A DNA stretch of 42,639 bases from the IMG/VR virus record IMGVR_UViG_3300022925_000052, positions 1-42,639 of that record, one strand, 5' to 3'. The translations under genes were made by a program, and so were the position numbers. This DNA comes from a virus. Below, piece by piece: positions 7,387 through 16,246 of the stretch (positions are counted from its first letter, which is position 1; every line of letters starts with the position of its first letter). The notes under the pieces are model-generated. The model worked only from the letters and a program-made list of their open reading frames with translations. It was not told the DNA's origin and ran no database searches.

Positions 7387-8676
7387 ATGAAAACAAGTTT
7401 ACCTACTGCATTAATTTATGGTTGGGATAGATTTGGTGAGATAAGAACCCAATCAGATGTATATTTTGAAGAGGGGCTCGAAGAATATGTAGTATTATAC
7501 TCATACGACTCATCAATAAATTTCAAAACCCACTTTGCAACTCATAGACCCGATGTAATCGTTATTATTGGGGATACTCCAACTGAAATATCGGAGATGC
7601 TACACCACTCAATGGTATCAAGTAAGATAATAAATTACGAAATGATACCGGATGATAACATTTTAGCAAACGATGTGGTGTGTCAGTCTACATTTTGGGC
7701 TTGTAGTTCTCAAAAAGAGGTCTATGGTGATTCCGATTCACCGATTTTATCTATTTTTACTCCGACTTACAAGACAAACGAGAGAATTTTCAGAACATAT
7801 GATTCATTACGAAAGCAAACTTATCCAAATTGGGAGTGGGTAGTAGTTGATGACTCACCTGAAGGTGATTATAAGACTTGGGAGTATCTAAAAGACTTAG
7901 CATCCCAAGATTATAGAGTAAAAATTCATAGAATGACTCCAAATTCGGGTGGTAATGTTGGTGAAGTAAAACATAGAGCTGCTATGTTGTGTAATGGTGA
8001 GTGGTTATTTGAGTTAGACCACGATGATGTTCTTATATCGACTTGTTTGGAAGAAGTTCTTAATGCAAGTAAACAATATCCAGACGCAGGATTTATCTAC
8101 ACGGATGTAACTGAGGTATATGAGGATGGAACACCACGACAATATGGTAGAATTGGTGATGATTGGTATGGTCATCCCGAAAATCCATTCGATTGGGCAT
8201 ACGCAGGGCATACTTGGGAAGAATACGATGGTAAAACTTGGTTAGTACATCATTATCCAGACATTAATCCAAAAACAATTCGATTTAATATAGGAATGCC
8301 TAACCATTGTAGAGTATGGAATCGAGATACCTATCATAAAGTTAGAGGTCATAGTAGAAATATATCAGTTGCTGATGATTATGAGTTGATTGTTAAGACA
8401 TTCCTTGAAACGAGAATGATTCACCTCAAACGAATGTTATACGTTCAGTATAATAATTATAATTCCACGGTTGATAACAATTCTACCGACATTAATCGTA
8501 GAGCACGACTGATTAAGGATTATTATGACCCATTTATTCACGAACGAATTGCTGAATTGGGTAAATTCGATTGGTCTTGGGATGAAGAGAATAATCGTGG
8601 GTACTATCTACAAAATTGGATGGATAGAACACGATATTATGAACGAGAAGAAGTCTTAAATTACATTGTGGAGTAG
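7387..8676 (+). CDS. Family-2 (GT-A) glycosyltransferase with N-terminal extension
   Basis: 429 residues. Residues about 118-340 form a GT2-type GT-A domain: SIFTPTYKTNERIFRTYDSL (nucleotide-binding start), VVVDDSPEG (155-156 Asp pair), a DHDD metal site (211-214; DxD) and ADDYEL (329-334), matching the ED/DD catalytic-base region. Residues 1-117 are an unassigned extension (DVIVIIGDTP strand) found outside the standard fold, possibly a degenerate sugar-nucleotide or docking domain. It probably moves a sugar from a nucleotide donor to a protein or glycan. Its start lies 6 bases after the oxygenase stop, and its stop is followed one base later by the GT4-hydroxylase fusion, so the three are likely translated from one message. 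Confidence 0.87.
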   Translation: MKTSLPTALIYGWDRFGEIRTQSDVYFEEGLEEYVVLYSYDSSINFKTHFATHRPDVIVIIGDTPTEISEMLHHSMVSSKIINYEMIPDDNILANDVVCQSTFWACSSQKEVYGDSDSPILSIFTPTYKTNERIFRTYDSLRKQTYPNWEWVVVDDSPEGDYKTWEYLKDLASQDYRVKIHRMTPNSGGNVGEVKHRAAMLCNGEWLFELDHDDVLISTCLEEVLNASKQYPDAGFIYTDVTEVYEDGTPRQYGRIGDDWYGHPENPFDWAYAGHTWEEYDGKTWLVHHYPDINPKTIRFNIGMPNHCRVWNRDTYHKVRGHSRNISVADDYELIVKTFLETRMIHLKRMLYVQYNNYNSTVDNNSTDINRRARLIKDYYDPFIHERIAELGKFDWSWDEENNRGYYLQNWMDRTRYYEREEVLNYIVE

Positions 8677-8677
8677 T

Positions 8678-10354
8678 ATGAGAGTATTATTTACAATAGG
8701 TTATCAGAAACAAAACATCAGTAAGAACTATTGGTTAGAAAATGGTCTTGGTGGGTCGGAATATGCTGTTATAAAGTTGGCAGAACAATTTGCTAATGAT
8801 GGACACGAGGTAATCGTGAGTGGTATGGTGGAAAACACCGAAAGTAATGGTGTATCTTATTATGATTACGACTCATTGGGTACATTTCAACACTTTGATG
8901 TAGTCATAGGGTCTAATTACATTCATTACCTACAACTAATGGATGACTTAAACATTACATTTGATAAATCATACTTTTGGATTCATAATTTTGAGTTTTA
9001 CCCTTGGTATAAAGGATTGGAACTACCAAATGGGGGTATAGACCTTCTAAAAGACAATAGAATCTCAAAATTCATCGCAGTATCTGAATATCAGAAGAAT
9101 AAGTTAGAAAAAATGTGGCCTGATATGAAAGGTCGTATTAAAGTTCTAAATAATGCGATTGACCCATCCGATTGGGAAGATATTGATGTCCCAAAGTTTG
9201 ATAATAAGTTTATATACACTTCAGCACCTGATAGAGGGTTAGAACACTTACTTGGTATTTGGCCAAGAATTAGAGAGATGATTCCAGACGCAAGTTTGTG
9301 GGTAGCCACACCCCCATACGCACTTGAATGGTATGATTCATATGTAAATGAAATGGATGGTGTGTATTTCTTAGGAGCATTATCACCATCTGAATTATAT
9401 AAACAAATTAAGTCGGCTGAATATTGGGTATATCCTTCACAATATGATGAGACTTATTGTATAACCGCATTAGAAATGATGTTTGGTCGTGTTAAGATTG
9501 TATCAACTGATACTGGTAACTTGATAAATTTGTTAATGGGTAAGGGTGGTTTAATCTCAACACCAAGCGATGTTGATAAATTAAAAGAAGATATATTTGA
9601 AAAATTATTGGATGTATACAATGATAAGTCATTGGCGATGGCTAATTTGGAAACTGCATACAACTTTGCTAAAAACGAAAATTGGTCTAACCGATATAAT
9701 CAATGGATTGAAATGATAAATAATAATGACAAACTACATCCAGAATTGTATACATACTACGATGACCCTGACGCATGGAAATCGAGATTCATTACTTATT
9801 CAGCAAGAACTAAAGAGTGGGAGTTGATAGTAGATGAACCATTTATGAATACATTCTCATTTCCACTATTTACAGCCGAATTTTGTAGGATGATTCGTGA
9901 AGAAGCTGAACACTCAAATTCGTGGACTGTTGATAGACACGAAAATTATCCAACTACCGATATGGTTTTACAAACAATTGGGATGCATGACATTTATATG
10001 GAGATACTGAGAGAGTTTGTAATGCCTGTATCAATTTATATGTGGGCACTTGAAGGTGAAGGTTGGGATAATCTTACTACGGAAAACTTCTTAGCAAGAT
10101 ACACTCCGGATGCACAAGGTCATCTTTCAATTCACCACGATATGTCTGATATTACTTGTTTGGTTCAATTGTCAGACCTCGATGAATATGAGGGTGGTGG
10201 AACTTGGTTTAGAAGACAGCGTAAATTACTAAAAAATGGTATTGGTTATGTAAGTATTCATCCTGGAAACATTACTCATAAACACGGTGCTAGGGCAGTG
10301 ACTGATGGTACACGATATATCGTAGTATCCTTTATGAGAAATACGAAAAGGTAA
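8678..10354 (+). CDS. GT4-type glycosyltransferase fused to a PLOD-like lysyl hydroxylase
   Basis: 558 residues from the ATG one base after the previous TAG. Residues 1-350 are a GT-B glycosyltransferase: GLGGSEYAVIKLAEQF loop, FIYTSAPDRGLEHLL, and DETYCITALEMM, which holds the E-x7-E motif of GT4 enzymes. Residues about 385-558 resemble the C-terminal catalytic domain of animal procollagen-lysine hydroxylases: HENYPTTDMVLQTIGM, FLARYTPDAQGHLSIHHD, DEYEGGGTWF, IHPGNITHKHG and GTRYIVVSFM appear in PLOD order. Iron ligands would be H486, D488 and H536, with R546 for 2-oxoglutarate. PLOD1/3 and Mimivirus L230 also combine glycosyltransferase and lysyl-hydroxylase domains. Next to a collagen-like gene rich in X-Lys-Gly, the likely job is making and glycosylating hydroxylysine on the fibre. 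The glycosyltransferase half differs in fold family from PLOD's, so the fusion looks independently assembled. Confidence 0.9.
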   Translation: MRVLFTIGYQKQNISKNYWLENGLGGSEYAVIKLAEQFANDGHEVIVSGMVENTESNGVSYYDYDSLGTFQHFDVVIGSNYIHYLQLMDDLNITFDKSYFWIHNFEFYPWYKGLELPNGGIDLLKDNRISKFIAVSEYQKNKLEKMWPDMKGRIKVLNNAIDPSDWEDIDVPKFDNKFIYTSAPDRGLEHLLGIWPRIREMIPDASLWVATPPYALEWYDSYVNEMDGVYFLGALSPSELYKQIKSAEYWVYPSQYDETYCITALEMMFGRVKIVSTDTGNLINLLMGKGGLISTPSDVDKLKEDIFEKLLDVYNDKSLAMANLETAYNFAKNENWSNRYNQWIEMINNNDKLHPELYTYYDDPDAWKSRFITYSARTKEWELIVDEPFMNTFSFPLFTAEFCRMIREEAEHSNSWTVDRHENYPTTDMVLQTIGMHDIYMEILREFVMPVSIYMWALEGEGWDNLTTENFLARYTPDAQGHLSIHHDMSDITCLVQLSDLDEYEGGGTWFRRQRKLLKNGIGYVSIHPGNITHKHGARAVTDGTRYIVVSFMRNTKR

Positions 10355-10363
10355 TCGAAACAC

Positions 10364-10371
10364 TATTTATA
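10364..10371 (+). promoter_or_regulatory. TATTTATA motif, candidate late promoter of the neck operon
   Basis: Located in the 44-base gap between the hydroxylase fusion and the gp13-like gene, 28 bases before its ATG. Marks the likely 5' end of the neck-gene transcript. Confidence 0.6.
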
Positions 10372-10398
10372 TAGGACTAATAGTATTTAGGAGTATAA

Positions 10399-11562
10399 AT
10401 GTCAGTAACAATTCCAATTTGGCCAGGTTCAGGTTCATTTACAAGTGGTTCATCGACTCCTTTTGGGTTCTTCGATTCTGATGCACAATTTCAGAGTGAT
10501 GCTCCAAAAGTAGCAGAATGGTGTGCTCGTAGATTGGGTTACCCAATCATTGATATCGAACTTCAAGACATCAATTTCTTTACTTGTTTGGAAGAAGCAG
10601 TGAATGAGTATTCATCACAAGTAAACCAATATAGAGCAAAAGAGAATTTGTTATCTCTTCAAGGGTCATCATTAGACTTAGACTTATCAGATACCAATAT
10701 GAATGCAAATATGCAGAACTTTGTAAATATCGCAAAGGATTATGGTACTGAAGCACTTAGTGGTGGTAAAGTTACTGTTTACACTGGGTCATTTGAGATG
10801 GTATCGGGTCAACAAATCTACGACTTGGGTGATGCTAATGTAGTAACACTTGAAAATGGTTCAGTAACCGATGGTGTTACTCTTCGTAGAGTATACCACA
10901 CTCAACCACCTGCAATCATTAGATACTTTGACCCATTTGTAGGTACTGGTCTTGGTTCTCAACAAATGATGCAAACCTTTGGGTGGGGTAATTACTCACC
11001 AGGTGTATCATTTATGATGCAACCAATGTTTGATGACCTTTTAAGATTACAAGCAATCGAATTCAACGATAAGATTCGTAAGTCATCATATGGTTTCCAC
11101 GTTGATGGGCAACGAATCAGATTATACCCAATTCCAAGTGGAACTGATACTGGCGCCAAGGTATATTTTGATTATACATTGGATAGTGAAGTAAATTCAC
11201 CAATCGCTGCATCTAATGTGGTTAGTGATTTGTCTAATGCTCCATTTGGAAGATTGACTTACTCTAATATCAACTCAGCAGGAAAGCAATGGATTGCAAG
11301 ATACGCACTTGCATTGTCAAAAGAGATGTTGGGAGCAGTTCGTTCTAAATTCTCAGCAATTCCAATTCCTGGCGCAGACATTACATTAGATGGGTCAGAC
11401 CTTCGTAACGAAGCATCTGCTGAAAAAGAAGCATTGATGACTCAATTGACTGAAATGTTGGAATCGACATCTCGTAGAGCATTGATGGAAGCACGAAAAG
11501 AAGAATCTGAATACTTGGAAGAAACTCTTAATAGAGTACCACGACCAATTTTTATAGGATAA
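10399..11562 (+). CDS. 13: Neck protein, T4 gp13-like
   Basis: 387 residues. WCARRLGYPIIDIELQD near residue 42 and CLEEAVNEYSS match the N-terminal T4 gp13 pattern (L-R-R-L-G-x-P-I-I-x-V-E-L, then an alpha-helical acidic stretch). The C-terminal part (YALALSKEMLGAVRSKF, then IPIPGADITLDG) matches the gp13 LPGG-type ending. gp13 forms part of the neck ring that seals the DNA-filled head and joins it to the tail. It is longer than T4 gp13 (about 309), with extra mid-protein sequence. AGGAG precedes the start at proper spacing. It heads a gp13-gp14-gp15 run in T4 order. Confidence 0.82.
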   Translation: MSVTIPIWPGSGSFTSGSSTPFGFFDSDAQFQSDAPKVAEWCARRLGYPIIDIELQDINFFTCLEEAVNEYSSQVNQYRAKENLLSLQGSSLDLDLSDTNMNANMQNFVNIAKDYGTEALSGGKVTVYTGSFEMVSGQQIYDLGDANVVTLENGSVTDGVTLRRVYHTQPPAIIRYFDPFVGTGLGSQQMMQTFGWGNYSPGVSFMMQPMFDDLLRLQAIEFNDKIRKSSYGFHVDGQRIRLYPIPSGTDTGAKVYFDYTLDSEVNSPIAASNVVSDLSNAPFGRLTYSNINSAGKQWIARYALALSKEMLGAVRSKFSAIPIPGADITLDGSDLRNEASAEKEALMTQLTEMLESTSRRALMEARKEESEYLEETLNRVPRPIFIG

Positions 11563-11566
11563 TCAA

Positions 11567-12094
11567 ATGGCTCTATTCGGTGGACAAAGGGATATGGCTC
11601 TATTCAGTAAAGTGAATAAAGAACTTATCAACGACATTATTGATACTGAAATCTACTACTACCAAGTCGCTTTGACTGAAACTAAAGCAAATTTATATGG
11701 TGAGGGTAAAGATAAAGTATTCAATCAACCAATAAAAATTCCTTGTTTGATAGAGAGGGGTCAGGCGACTCAAATCTCTGATGATTTTGGCCAATCATAT
11801 TCTCGTGAAGTTCAATTTAGATTTCTTCGTGATACTTTGGTTGATAAAAATCTTGTACCCGAAGTTGGTGACATTATTTTATGGAATGAAGAATACCATT
11901 TGATTGATGCAACATATCAAGTCCAATACTTTGCTGGAAAGAACCCACAAACTTGGGATGGTGGTGAGACACAAGGTTATAATGTATCAGTTCAATGTGA
12001 CACTCACGTTACTCGACAAACATCAATTAAATTGGTGGATACATATAAAGGTAACTCAAGACAAAATGATAACGAAGTACCATTAGGATTGTAA
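11567..12094 (+). CDS. 14: Neck protein, T4 gp14-like
   Basis: 175 residues. The order LFSKVNKELINDIIDTEIYYY, IPCLIERG, DDFGQSYSREVQFRFLRD, then VPEVGDIILWNEEYHLID fits T4-like gp14, whose ring sits with gp13 between portal and tail. Its place between gp13-like and gp15-like genes supports this. The start is ambiguous: the 12-mer ATGGCTCTATTC occurs at both 11567 and 11594 in the same frame. The second start has a purine-rich AAAGGGAT just ahead, giving a protein beginning MALFSKVN. I kept the first because AGGA lies at usable distance and it nearly abuts the gp13 stop. Confidence 0.75.
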   Translation: MALFGGQRDMALFSKVNKELINDIIDTEIYYYQVALTETKANLYGEGKDKVFNQPIKIPCLIERGQATQISDDFGQSYSREVQFRFLRDTLVDKNLVPEVGDIILWNEEYHLIDATYQVQYFAGKNPQTWDGGETQGYNVSVQCDTHVTRQTSIKLVDTYKGNSRQNDNEVPLGL

Positions 12095-12095
12095 G

Positions 12096-12935
12096 ATGGC
12101 TCAAAAGTATAGAAACGAAGACAAATCGAAACCAAACCTTACTCAAACTCAATCTTCTACAAGTGAAGATGTGAAATTGAACAAGGCAAAGCAGATTCGT
12201 AGAGACCAAGACAATGTAAAGAACATTTCAGTTGGTATTTATGACATTGACTCTGCGTTTCAAAGTTTCTTACAATCTGATGTAAAACCTACAATCGAAG
12301 ATGATGGTAGATTCTACCCAGTTCCAGTAATGTACGCATCTCCAGAGAAATGGGCAAGTGCACAACGTGATGGGTTTATGAGAGATGACAGTGGTATGAT
12401 TTTAACACCAGTTATCTCATTCAAACGAAATAATCTTTCCATCAATACCGATTTAGCAAAGTTAAAGGTAGCACAAAACGAAGATGCTCACCAAATGTTC
12501 GAACGAACATATAGTAAGACCAATAGATACGACCAATTCTCGGTTTTGACTGGTCAGCAACCTAAAAAAGAGTATATGTCGGTTGAAAGACCTGATTATG
12601 TTAATTTAGAGTACGAAGTGGTCGTTTGGTGTGACTATATGGAGCAAGTGAACAAGATTGTAGAACAAATCGTGTTTTTCCAAGGCCGTTCCTTTGGTGA
12701 TAGATACAAATTTGTAATCAAAGGTGATTCTTATTCATTTGAAACTCTATCAGAGGTAGGTCAAGATAGAATCACTAAAGCAAGTATCAATCTGACTGCA
12801 AAAGCATACATCGTTCCAGAATACGCCGCAATGACTAACAATACCAAGAGAAGAATCTCAGTTGGTAAGGTATCTTGGGGTGAGAGTCCAAAATTAGGTG
12901 GAAATGAATCATACCCAATCATAGGTAATGAATAA
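12096..12935 (+). CDS. 15: Proximal tail-sheath stabiliser/terminator, T4 gp15-like
   Basis: 279 residues, close to T4 gp15 (272). YDIDSAFQSFLQSDV, then RFYPVPVMYASPEKWA, LTPVISFKRNNLSI, and the later NLEYEVVVWCDYMEQVNKIVEQIVFFQGRSFGD follow the gp15 order (short N-helix, V-P-x-x-Y-A-S, L-P-x-I, Y-E-L-x-I-x-T-x-Y). gp15 caps the sheath and tube at the head end. It begins one base after the gp14-like stop, so the two are coupled. In T4 the terminase genes 16 and 17 follow; here they do not. Confidence 0.8.
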   Translation: MAQKYRNEDKSKPNLTQTQSSTSEDVKLNKAKQIRRDQDNVKNISVGIYDIDSAFQSFLQSDVKPTIEDDGRFYPVPVMYASPEKWASAQRDGFMRDDSGMILTPVISFKRNNLSINTDLAKLKVAQNEDAHQMFERTYSKTNRYDQFSVLTGQQPKKEYMSVERPDYVNLEYEVVVWCDYMEQVNKIVEQIVFFQGRSFGDRYKFVIKGDSYSFETLSEVGQDRITKASINLTAKAYIVPEYAAMTNNTKRRISVGKVSWGESPKLGGNESYPIIGNE

Positions 12936-12943
12936 TATTTACA

Positions 12944-12951
12944 TATTTATA
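12944..12951 (+). promoter_or_regulatory. TATTTATA motif, candidate late promoter
   Basis: Falls in the 41-base gap after the gp15-like gene and 25 bases before the small coiled-coil gene. The sequence reads CATATTTATATAA. Confidence 0.55.
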
Positions 12952-12976
12952 TAATAGAACATTAATAAGACAAGTT

Positions 12977-13258
12977 ATGGAAGAAAAAACAATGATTCAA
13001 TTTACCCAAGAAGAGGTAAGCAAGATTCAGGAGTTACAACAAAAGGTATTGACTGTCAATACACGAATTGGAGAGATTGAACTACTCATACACGGATTAG
13101 AAAGAGAGTTCCAAGAACTAAAAAATGAAAAGCAGACATTAATCAATCAGTATGCTAACATTCAACAAGAAGAAATGGAATTATCGAGTGAATTGAAAGA
13201 AAAATATGGTGAGGGTACTTACGATATATCTACAAATCAGTTCACACCTACCAAATAA
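12977..13258 (+). CDS. Small coiled-coil protein of unknown function
   Basis: 93 residues. Residues about 10-72 form heptads of Leu/Ile/Val with Glu/Lys/Gln, predicting a long coiled coil. The C-terminus is LKEKYGEGTYDISTNQFTP, a Lys-Tyr-Gly-x-G-x-x-D-I/L ending that I recognise from small uncharacterised proteins of other T4-like and marine phages. It has its own TATTTATA motif and sits where T4 keeps the terminase genes. It might be an assembly factor. There is no enzymatic motif, and the function is not known to me. Confidence 0.7.
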   Translation: MEEKTMIQFTQEEVSKIQELQQKVLTVNTRIGEIELLIHGLEREFQELKNEKQTLINQYANIQQEEMELSSELKEKYGEGTYDISTNQFTPTK

Positions 13259-13283
13259 GTAGTCGTTTCCCTATTTTTTGGTG

Positions 13284-13291
13284 TATTTATA
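13284..13291 (+). promoter_or_regulatory. TATTTATA motif, candidate late promoter of the sheath gene
   Basis: Centred in the 70-base gap ahead of the tail-sheath gene (ATG at 13329). A strong AGGAG precedes the start codon, as expected for a highly expressed virion gene. Confidence 0.6.
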
Positions 13292-13328
13292 ATAAGGAAA
13301 ACCGAAAATTATATTTTAGGAGAAAATA

Positions 13329-15674
13329 ATGGCTGAAAGAATTGTAAGTCCTGGCGTATTTACAAGAGAAAAAGACCTCTCATTCCTACCAGTAGGTATT
13401 GGTGAGATTGGTGCTGCTCTTATCGGGCAATCAATCAAAGGACCTGCTTTCGTTCCAACGAAAGTAGAATCATTTAACGAATTCCAACAAAAGTTTGGTG
13501 GTCTTACTGAAGATTCATACCTTCCGTATACCGCTCAATCTTATTTAGAGGAAGCTGGTGCTGCAACTATCGTAAGAGTGTTGGGGCAAGATGGATATAC
13601 TGCTAAACCATTGGCATTGGTGGTATCATCATCTGAAGGAGAATTGGTAGGTGCTCTACTTCACCCAAGTACTACTTTGGGTAGTGGTGATATGGATACT
13701 ACAAGTATAGATGCTCCGGCAAGTGCATCTTCATTCATCCTTACTTTGGATGGTAGTGGTATCAATAGTGCAAGTAATGCAAATATTGTATCAGCGTCAC
13801 TAGACCCTTCTAACGAAAACTACATCACTAAGACTTATGGTTACGCTCCTAAGTCATCTAAAGATGTATATACTCAACTTAACTTCTCATCATTCCAATC
13901 TGCATCATTTGCAACTGGTGAAGATGTGAAGGTTTCAGTTCAACAAGTTGATGTTGACTACGGAAATGCATATTCTGAAGCATCTACTCCTTGGATTAAA
14001 TCACAAAAAGTGGGTGGTGTTGCTACCGAATTGTTCAAGTTCCACACACTGTCTCACGGTAACTCTACTAACTACGAATTCAAAGTAGGTATTAGTAACA
14101 TCAAACCAGCTTCAGAGGTGCCAGGTTCTGAATATGGTTCATTTAGTGTTATTGTAAGAAGAGTAGATACTGGAAAGATTCCTAATTCAATCTTCGGTCA
14201 AGGTGTTCAAGATTCTGATGTTAGACCTAACATCGTTGAAGAATTCCAAGGTGTAAACCTCGACCCTAACTCACCAAACTACATCAAAAGAGTAATTGGT
14301 GACAAATACATTACTGTTGACGCAAATGGTAAATTAAACTCAAATGGTGACTACCCTAACGCATCTGCTCATATTAGAGTAGTAGTTGCTGATGATGTAG
14401 ATGCTGGTGCAATTGATTCATCACTCGTTCCATTCGGATTTGGTGCTGTAACTTCACCACTTCACTCAACTTACAACCTACCATCTCCAACTTATGTATC
14501 TGACCAAACAATTTCTGGTGAGTACAATAAGAGAGTATTCTTAGGTTACTCATTTGATTTATCAAATACTGATAACTTAAACTTCTTGTCACCACTACCT
14601 GCTTCAAGTACTGAAGTAGTTGGTTCTGACTTTGATTTGGCTGATTGTACTTCAAATGGTTCATCTATTTCTCTATCATCTGATATTGATGCTAAGAAGT
14701 TCTTAGTACCATTCCAAGGTGGTTTTGATGGATACGAACCAAATAGAGTAGTAAACGTAGGTTCGGCAATTGTTGCTGGTAACTCACAAGGTATGAATAT
14801 GTCATCTGCTACCGCTGCTGGTACTGTTGCATATAGAAAAGCAATCAACGCTATCTCTAACCCAGATGAGTTTGATATCAATATGGTAGTATTACCAGGT
14901 GTAATACATAGACTACACTCTTCAGTAACTACTTACGCTAAAGATATGTGTGAGGATAGATTGGATTGTTTCTATGTAATGGATGCTGGTCGTTACGGAG
15001 ATTCTATCTCAACTGTAAATAACGCACTTACTTCATTTGACTCAAACTATGTGGCAACTTACCACCCTTGGGTTAAGATTTTAGATACTGATAAGAATAA
15101 GCCAGTCTGGGTACCACCAAGTGTTGTACTTCCAGGTGTTATTGCATTCAACGACGCTGTTGGTGCTGAATGGTACGCTCCTGCTGGTTTGAATCGTGGT
15201 GGTCTTCCAAATGTAATTGAAGTTCAGACTCGTTTGACTCACGATGAGAGAGATACACTATACGAAGGTCGAATCAACCCAATCGCTACGTTCCCTGGAC
15301 AAGGTGCTACGGTATTCGGTCAAAAGACACTACAAGCAAAACCATCGGCATTGGATAGAATCAATGTAAGAAGATTGTTAATCGCAGTGAAGAAATACAT
15401 CGCATCTTCAACAAGATACTTGGTATTCGAAAACAACACCGCTGCTACAAGAAATAGATTCCTATCAATTGTGAATCCTTACTTGGAATCAATCCAACAA
15501 AGAAATGGTTTGTACGCATTTAAGGTGGTGATGGATGATTCCAACAACACTCCAGATGTTATTGATAGAAACATTATGGTAGGGGAAATTTACTTACAAC
15601 CAACGAAGACTGCTGAATTCATCGTACTTGACTTCAACATCCTTCCAACTGGCGCTGCATTCCCTGAGGCATAA
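13329..15674 (+). CDS. 18: Contractile tail sheath protein, T4 gp18-like
   Basis: 781 residues. The N-terminus ERIVSPGVFTREKDLSFLP and the following IGAALIGQSIKGPAFVPTKV are the hallmark start of T4-type sheath proteins (S-P-G-V-x-x-x-E-x-D, then G-x-x-x-G-P). NEFQQKFGGL and AATIVRVLG follow. The conserved C-terminal core includes YAPAGLNRGGL, LTHDERDTLYEGRINPIATFPGQG and INVRRLLIAVKKYIASS. This core polymerises around the tube and drives contraction. Length exceeds T4 gp18 (659), with the extra sequence in the middle, where sheath proteins carry outward-facing variable domains. Translated from an ATG behind AGGAG. Confidence 0.95.
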   Translation: MAERIVSPGVFTREKDLSFLPVGIGEIGAALIGQSIKGPAFVPTKVESFNEFQQKFGGLTEDSYLPYTAQSYLEEAGAATIVRVLGQDGYTAKPLALVVSSSEGELVGALLHPSTTLGSGDMDTTSIDAPASASSFILTLDGSGINSASNANIVSASLDPSNENYITKTYGYAPKSSKDVYTQLNFSSFQSASFATGEDVKVSVQQVDVDYGNAYSEASTPWIKSQKVGGVATELFKFHTLSHGNSTNYEFKVGISNIKPASEVPGSEYGSFSVIVRRVDTGKIPNSIFGQGVQDSDVRPNIVEEFQGVNLDPNSPNYIKRVIGDKYITVDANGKLNSNGDYPNASAHIRVVVADDVDAGAIDSSLVPFGFGAVTSPLHSTYNLPSPTYVSDQTISGEYNKRVFLGYSFDLSNTDNLNFLSPLPASSTEVVGSDFDLADCTSNGSSISLSSDIDAKKFLVPFQGGFDGYEPNRVVNVGSAIVAGNSQGMNMSSATAAGTVAYRKAINAISNPDEFDINMVVLPGVIHRLHSSVTTYAKDMCEDRLDCFYVMDAGRYGDSISTVNNALTSFDSNYVATYHPWVKILDTDKNKPVWVPPSVVLPGVIAFNDAVGAEWYAPAGLNRGGLPNVIEVQTRLTHDERDTLYEGRINPIATFPGQGATVFGQKTLQAKPSALDRINVRRLLIAVKKYIASSTRYLVFENNTAATRNRFLSIVNPYLESIQQRNGLYAFKVVMDDSNNTPDVIDRNIMVGEIYLQPTKTAEFIVLDFNILPTGAAFPEA

Positions 15675-15688
15675 TTGTAGAAATAGAC

Positions 15689-15696
15689 TATTTATT
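15689..15696 (+). promoter_or_regulatory. TATTTATT, variant of the late-type motif
   Basis: One base differs from TATTTATA. It lies 26 bases before the tail-tube ATG, in a 47-base gap that also carries AGGAG. Confidence 0.4.
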
Positions 15697-15721
15697 AGAA
15701 AGAGACAATAGGAGATTATAA

Positions 15722-16210
15722 ATGGCACAGCTATTAGACCCAAATGAAATTATGTTCACCAACTTTGAACCTAAAATGTCAAATAGGTTCATTATGTACA
15801 TCGAAGGTATCCCTGCATACTTGGTGAAAACCGCTGCAAGACCTGAGATTAATAATGGTAAGGTGACTATCGACCATATCAACACTCGTAGATATGTAAA
15901 AGGTCGTTCTGAATGGCAAGATTTGTCAGTAACCTTGTATGACCCAGTAGTTCCTTCGGCTGCTCAAGCAGTAATGGAGTGGGTAAGACTACACCACGAA
16001 TCAGTAACTGGTCGTGATGGTTACTCTGACTTCTACAAAAAAGATATCACATTCAATAGTTTGGGTCCTGTTGGTGATAAAGTAGAAGAGTGGACTTTGA
16101 AAGGTGCATTCGTACAAAGTGCTAACTTCTCCGATATGGATTATAGTGGTGAAGATTTGGCAACAGTTGAAATGACATTGACTTACGATTACGCAATACT
16201 ACAATACTAA
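15722..16210 (+). CDS. 19: Tail tube protein, T4 gp19-like
   Basis: 162 residues, the length of T4 gp19 (163). The pattern NRFIMYIEGIPAYLVKTAARP, VTIDHINTRRYVKGRSEWQDLSV, LYDPVVPSAAQAVMEWVRLHH and a beta-rich end (ATVEMTLTYDYAILQY) is that of T4-like tube subunits, which stack as hexameric rings to form the inner DNA channel. It follows the sheath gene, as in T4. A strong intrinsic terminator about 37 bases downstream ends the transcript. Confidence 0.95.
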   Translation: MAQLLDPNEIMFTNFEPKMSNRFIMYIEGIPAYLVKTAARPEINNGKVTIDHINTRRYVKGRSEWQDLSVTLYDPVVPSAAQAVMEWVRLHHESVTGRDGYSDFYKKDITFNSLGPVGDKVEEWTLKGAFVQSANFSDMDYSGEDLATVEMTLTYDYAILQY

Positions 16211-16246
16211 GACACGGATTGCAACTATTGTAAAATGAGAATTGAG

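Noticed and set aside
13259-13283. Terminator after the coiled-coil gene
   Set aside because: A T-rich run is present, but the only stem (CCAAATA with TATTTTTTGG) is imperfect and weak compared with the three accepted terminators.
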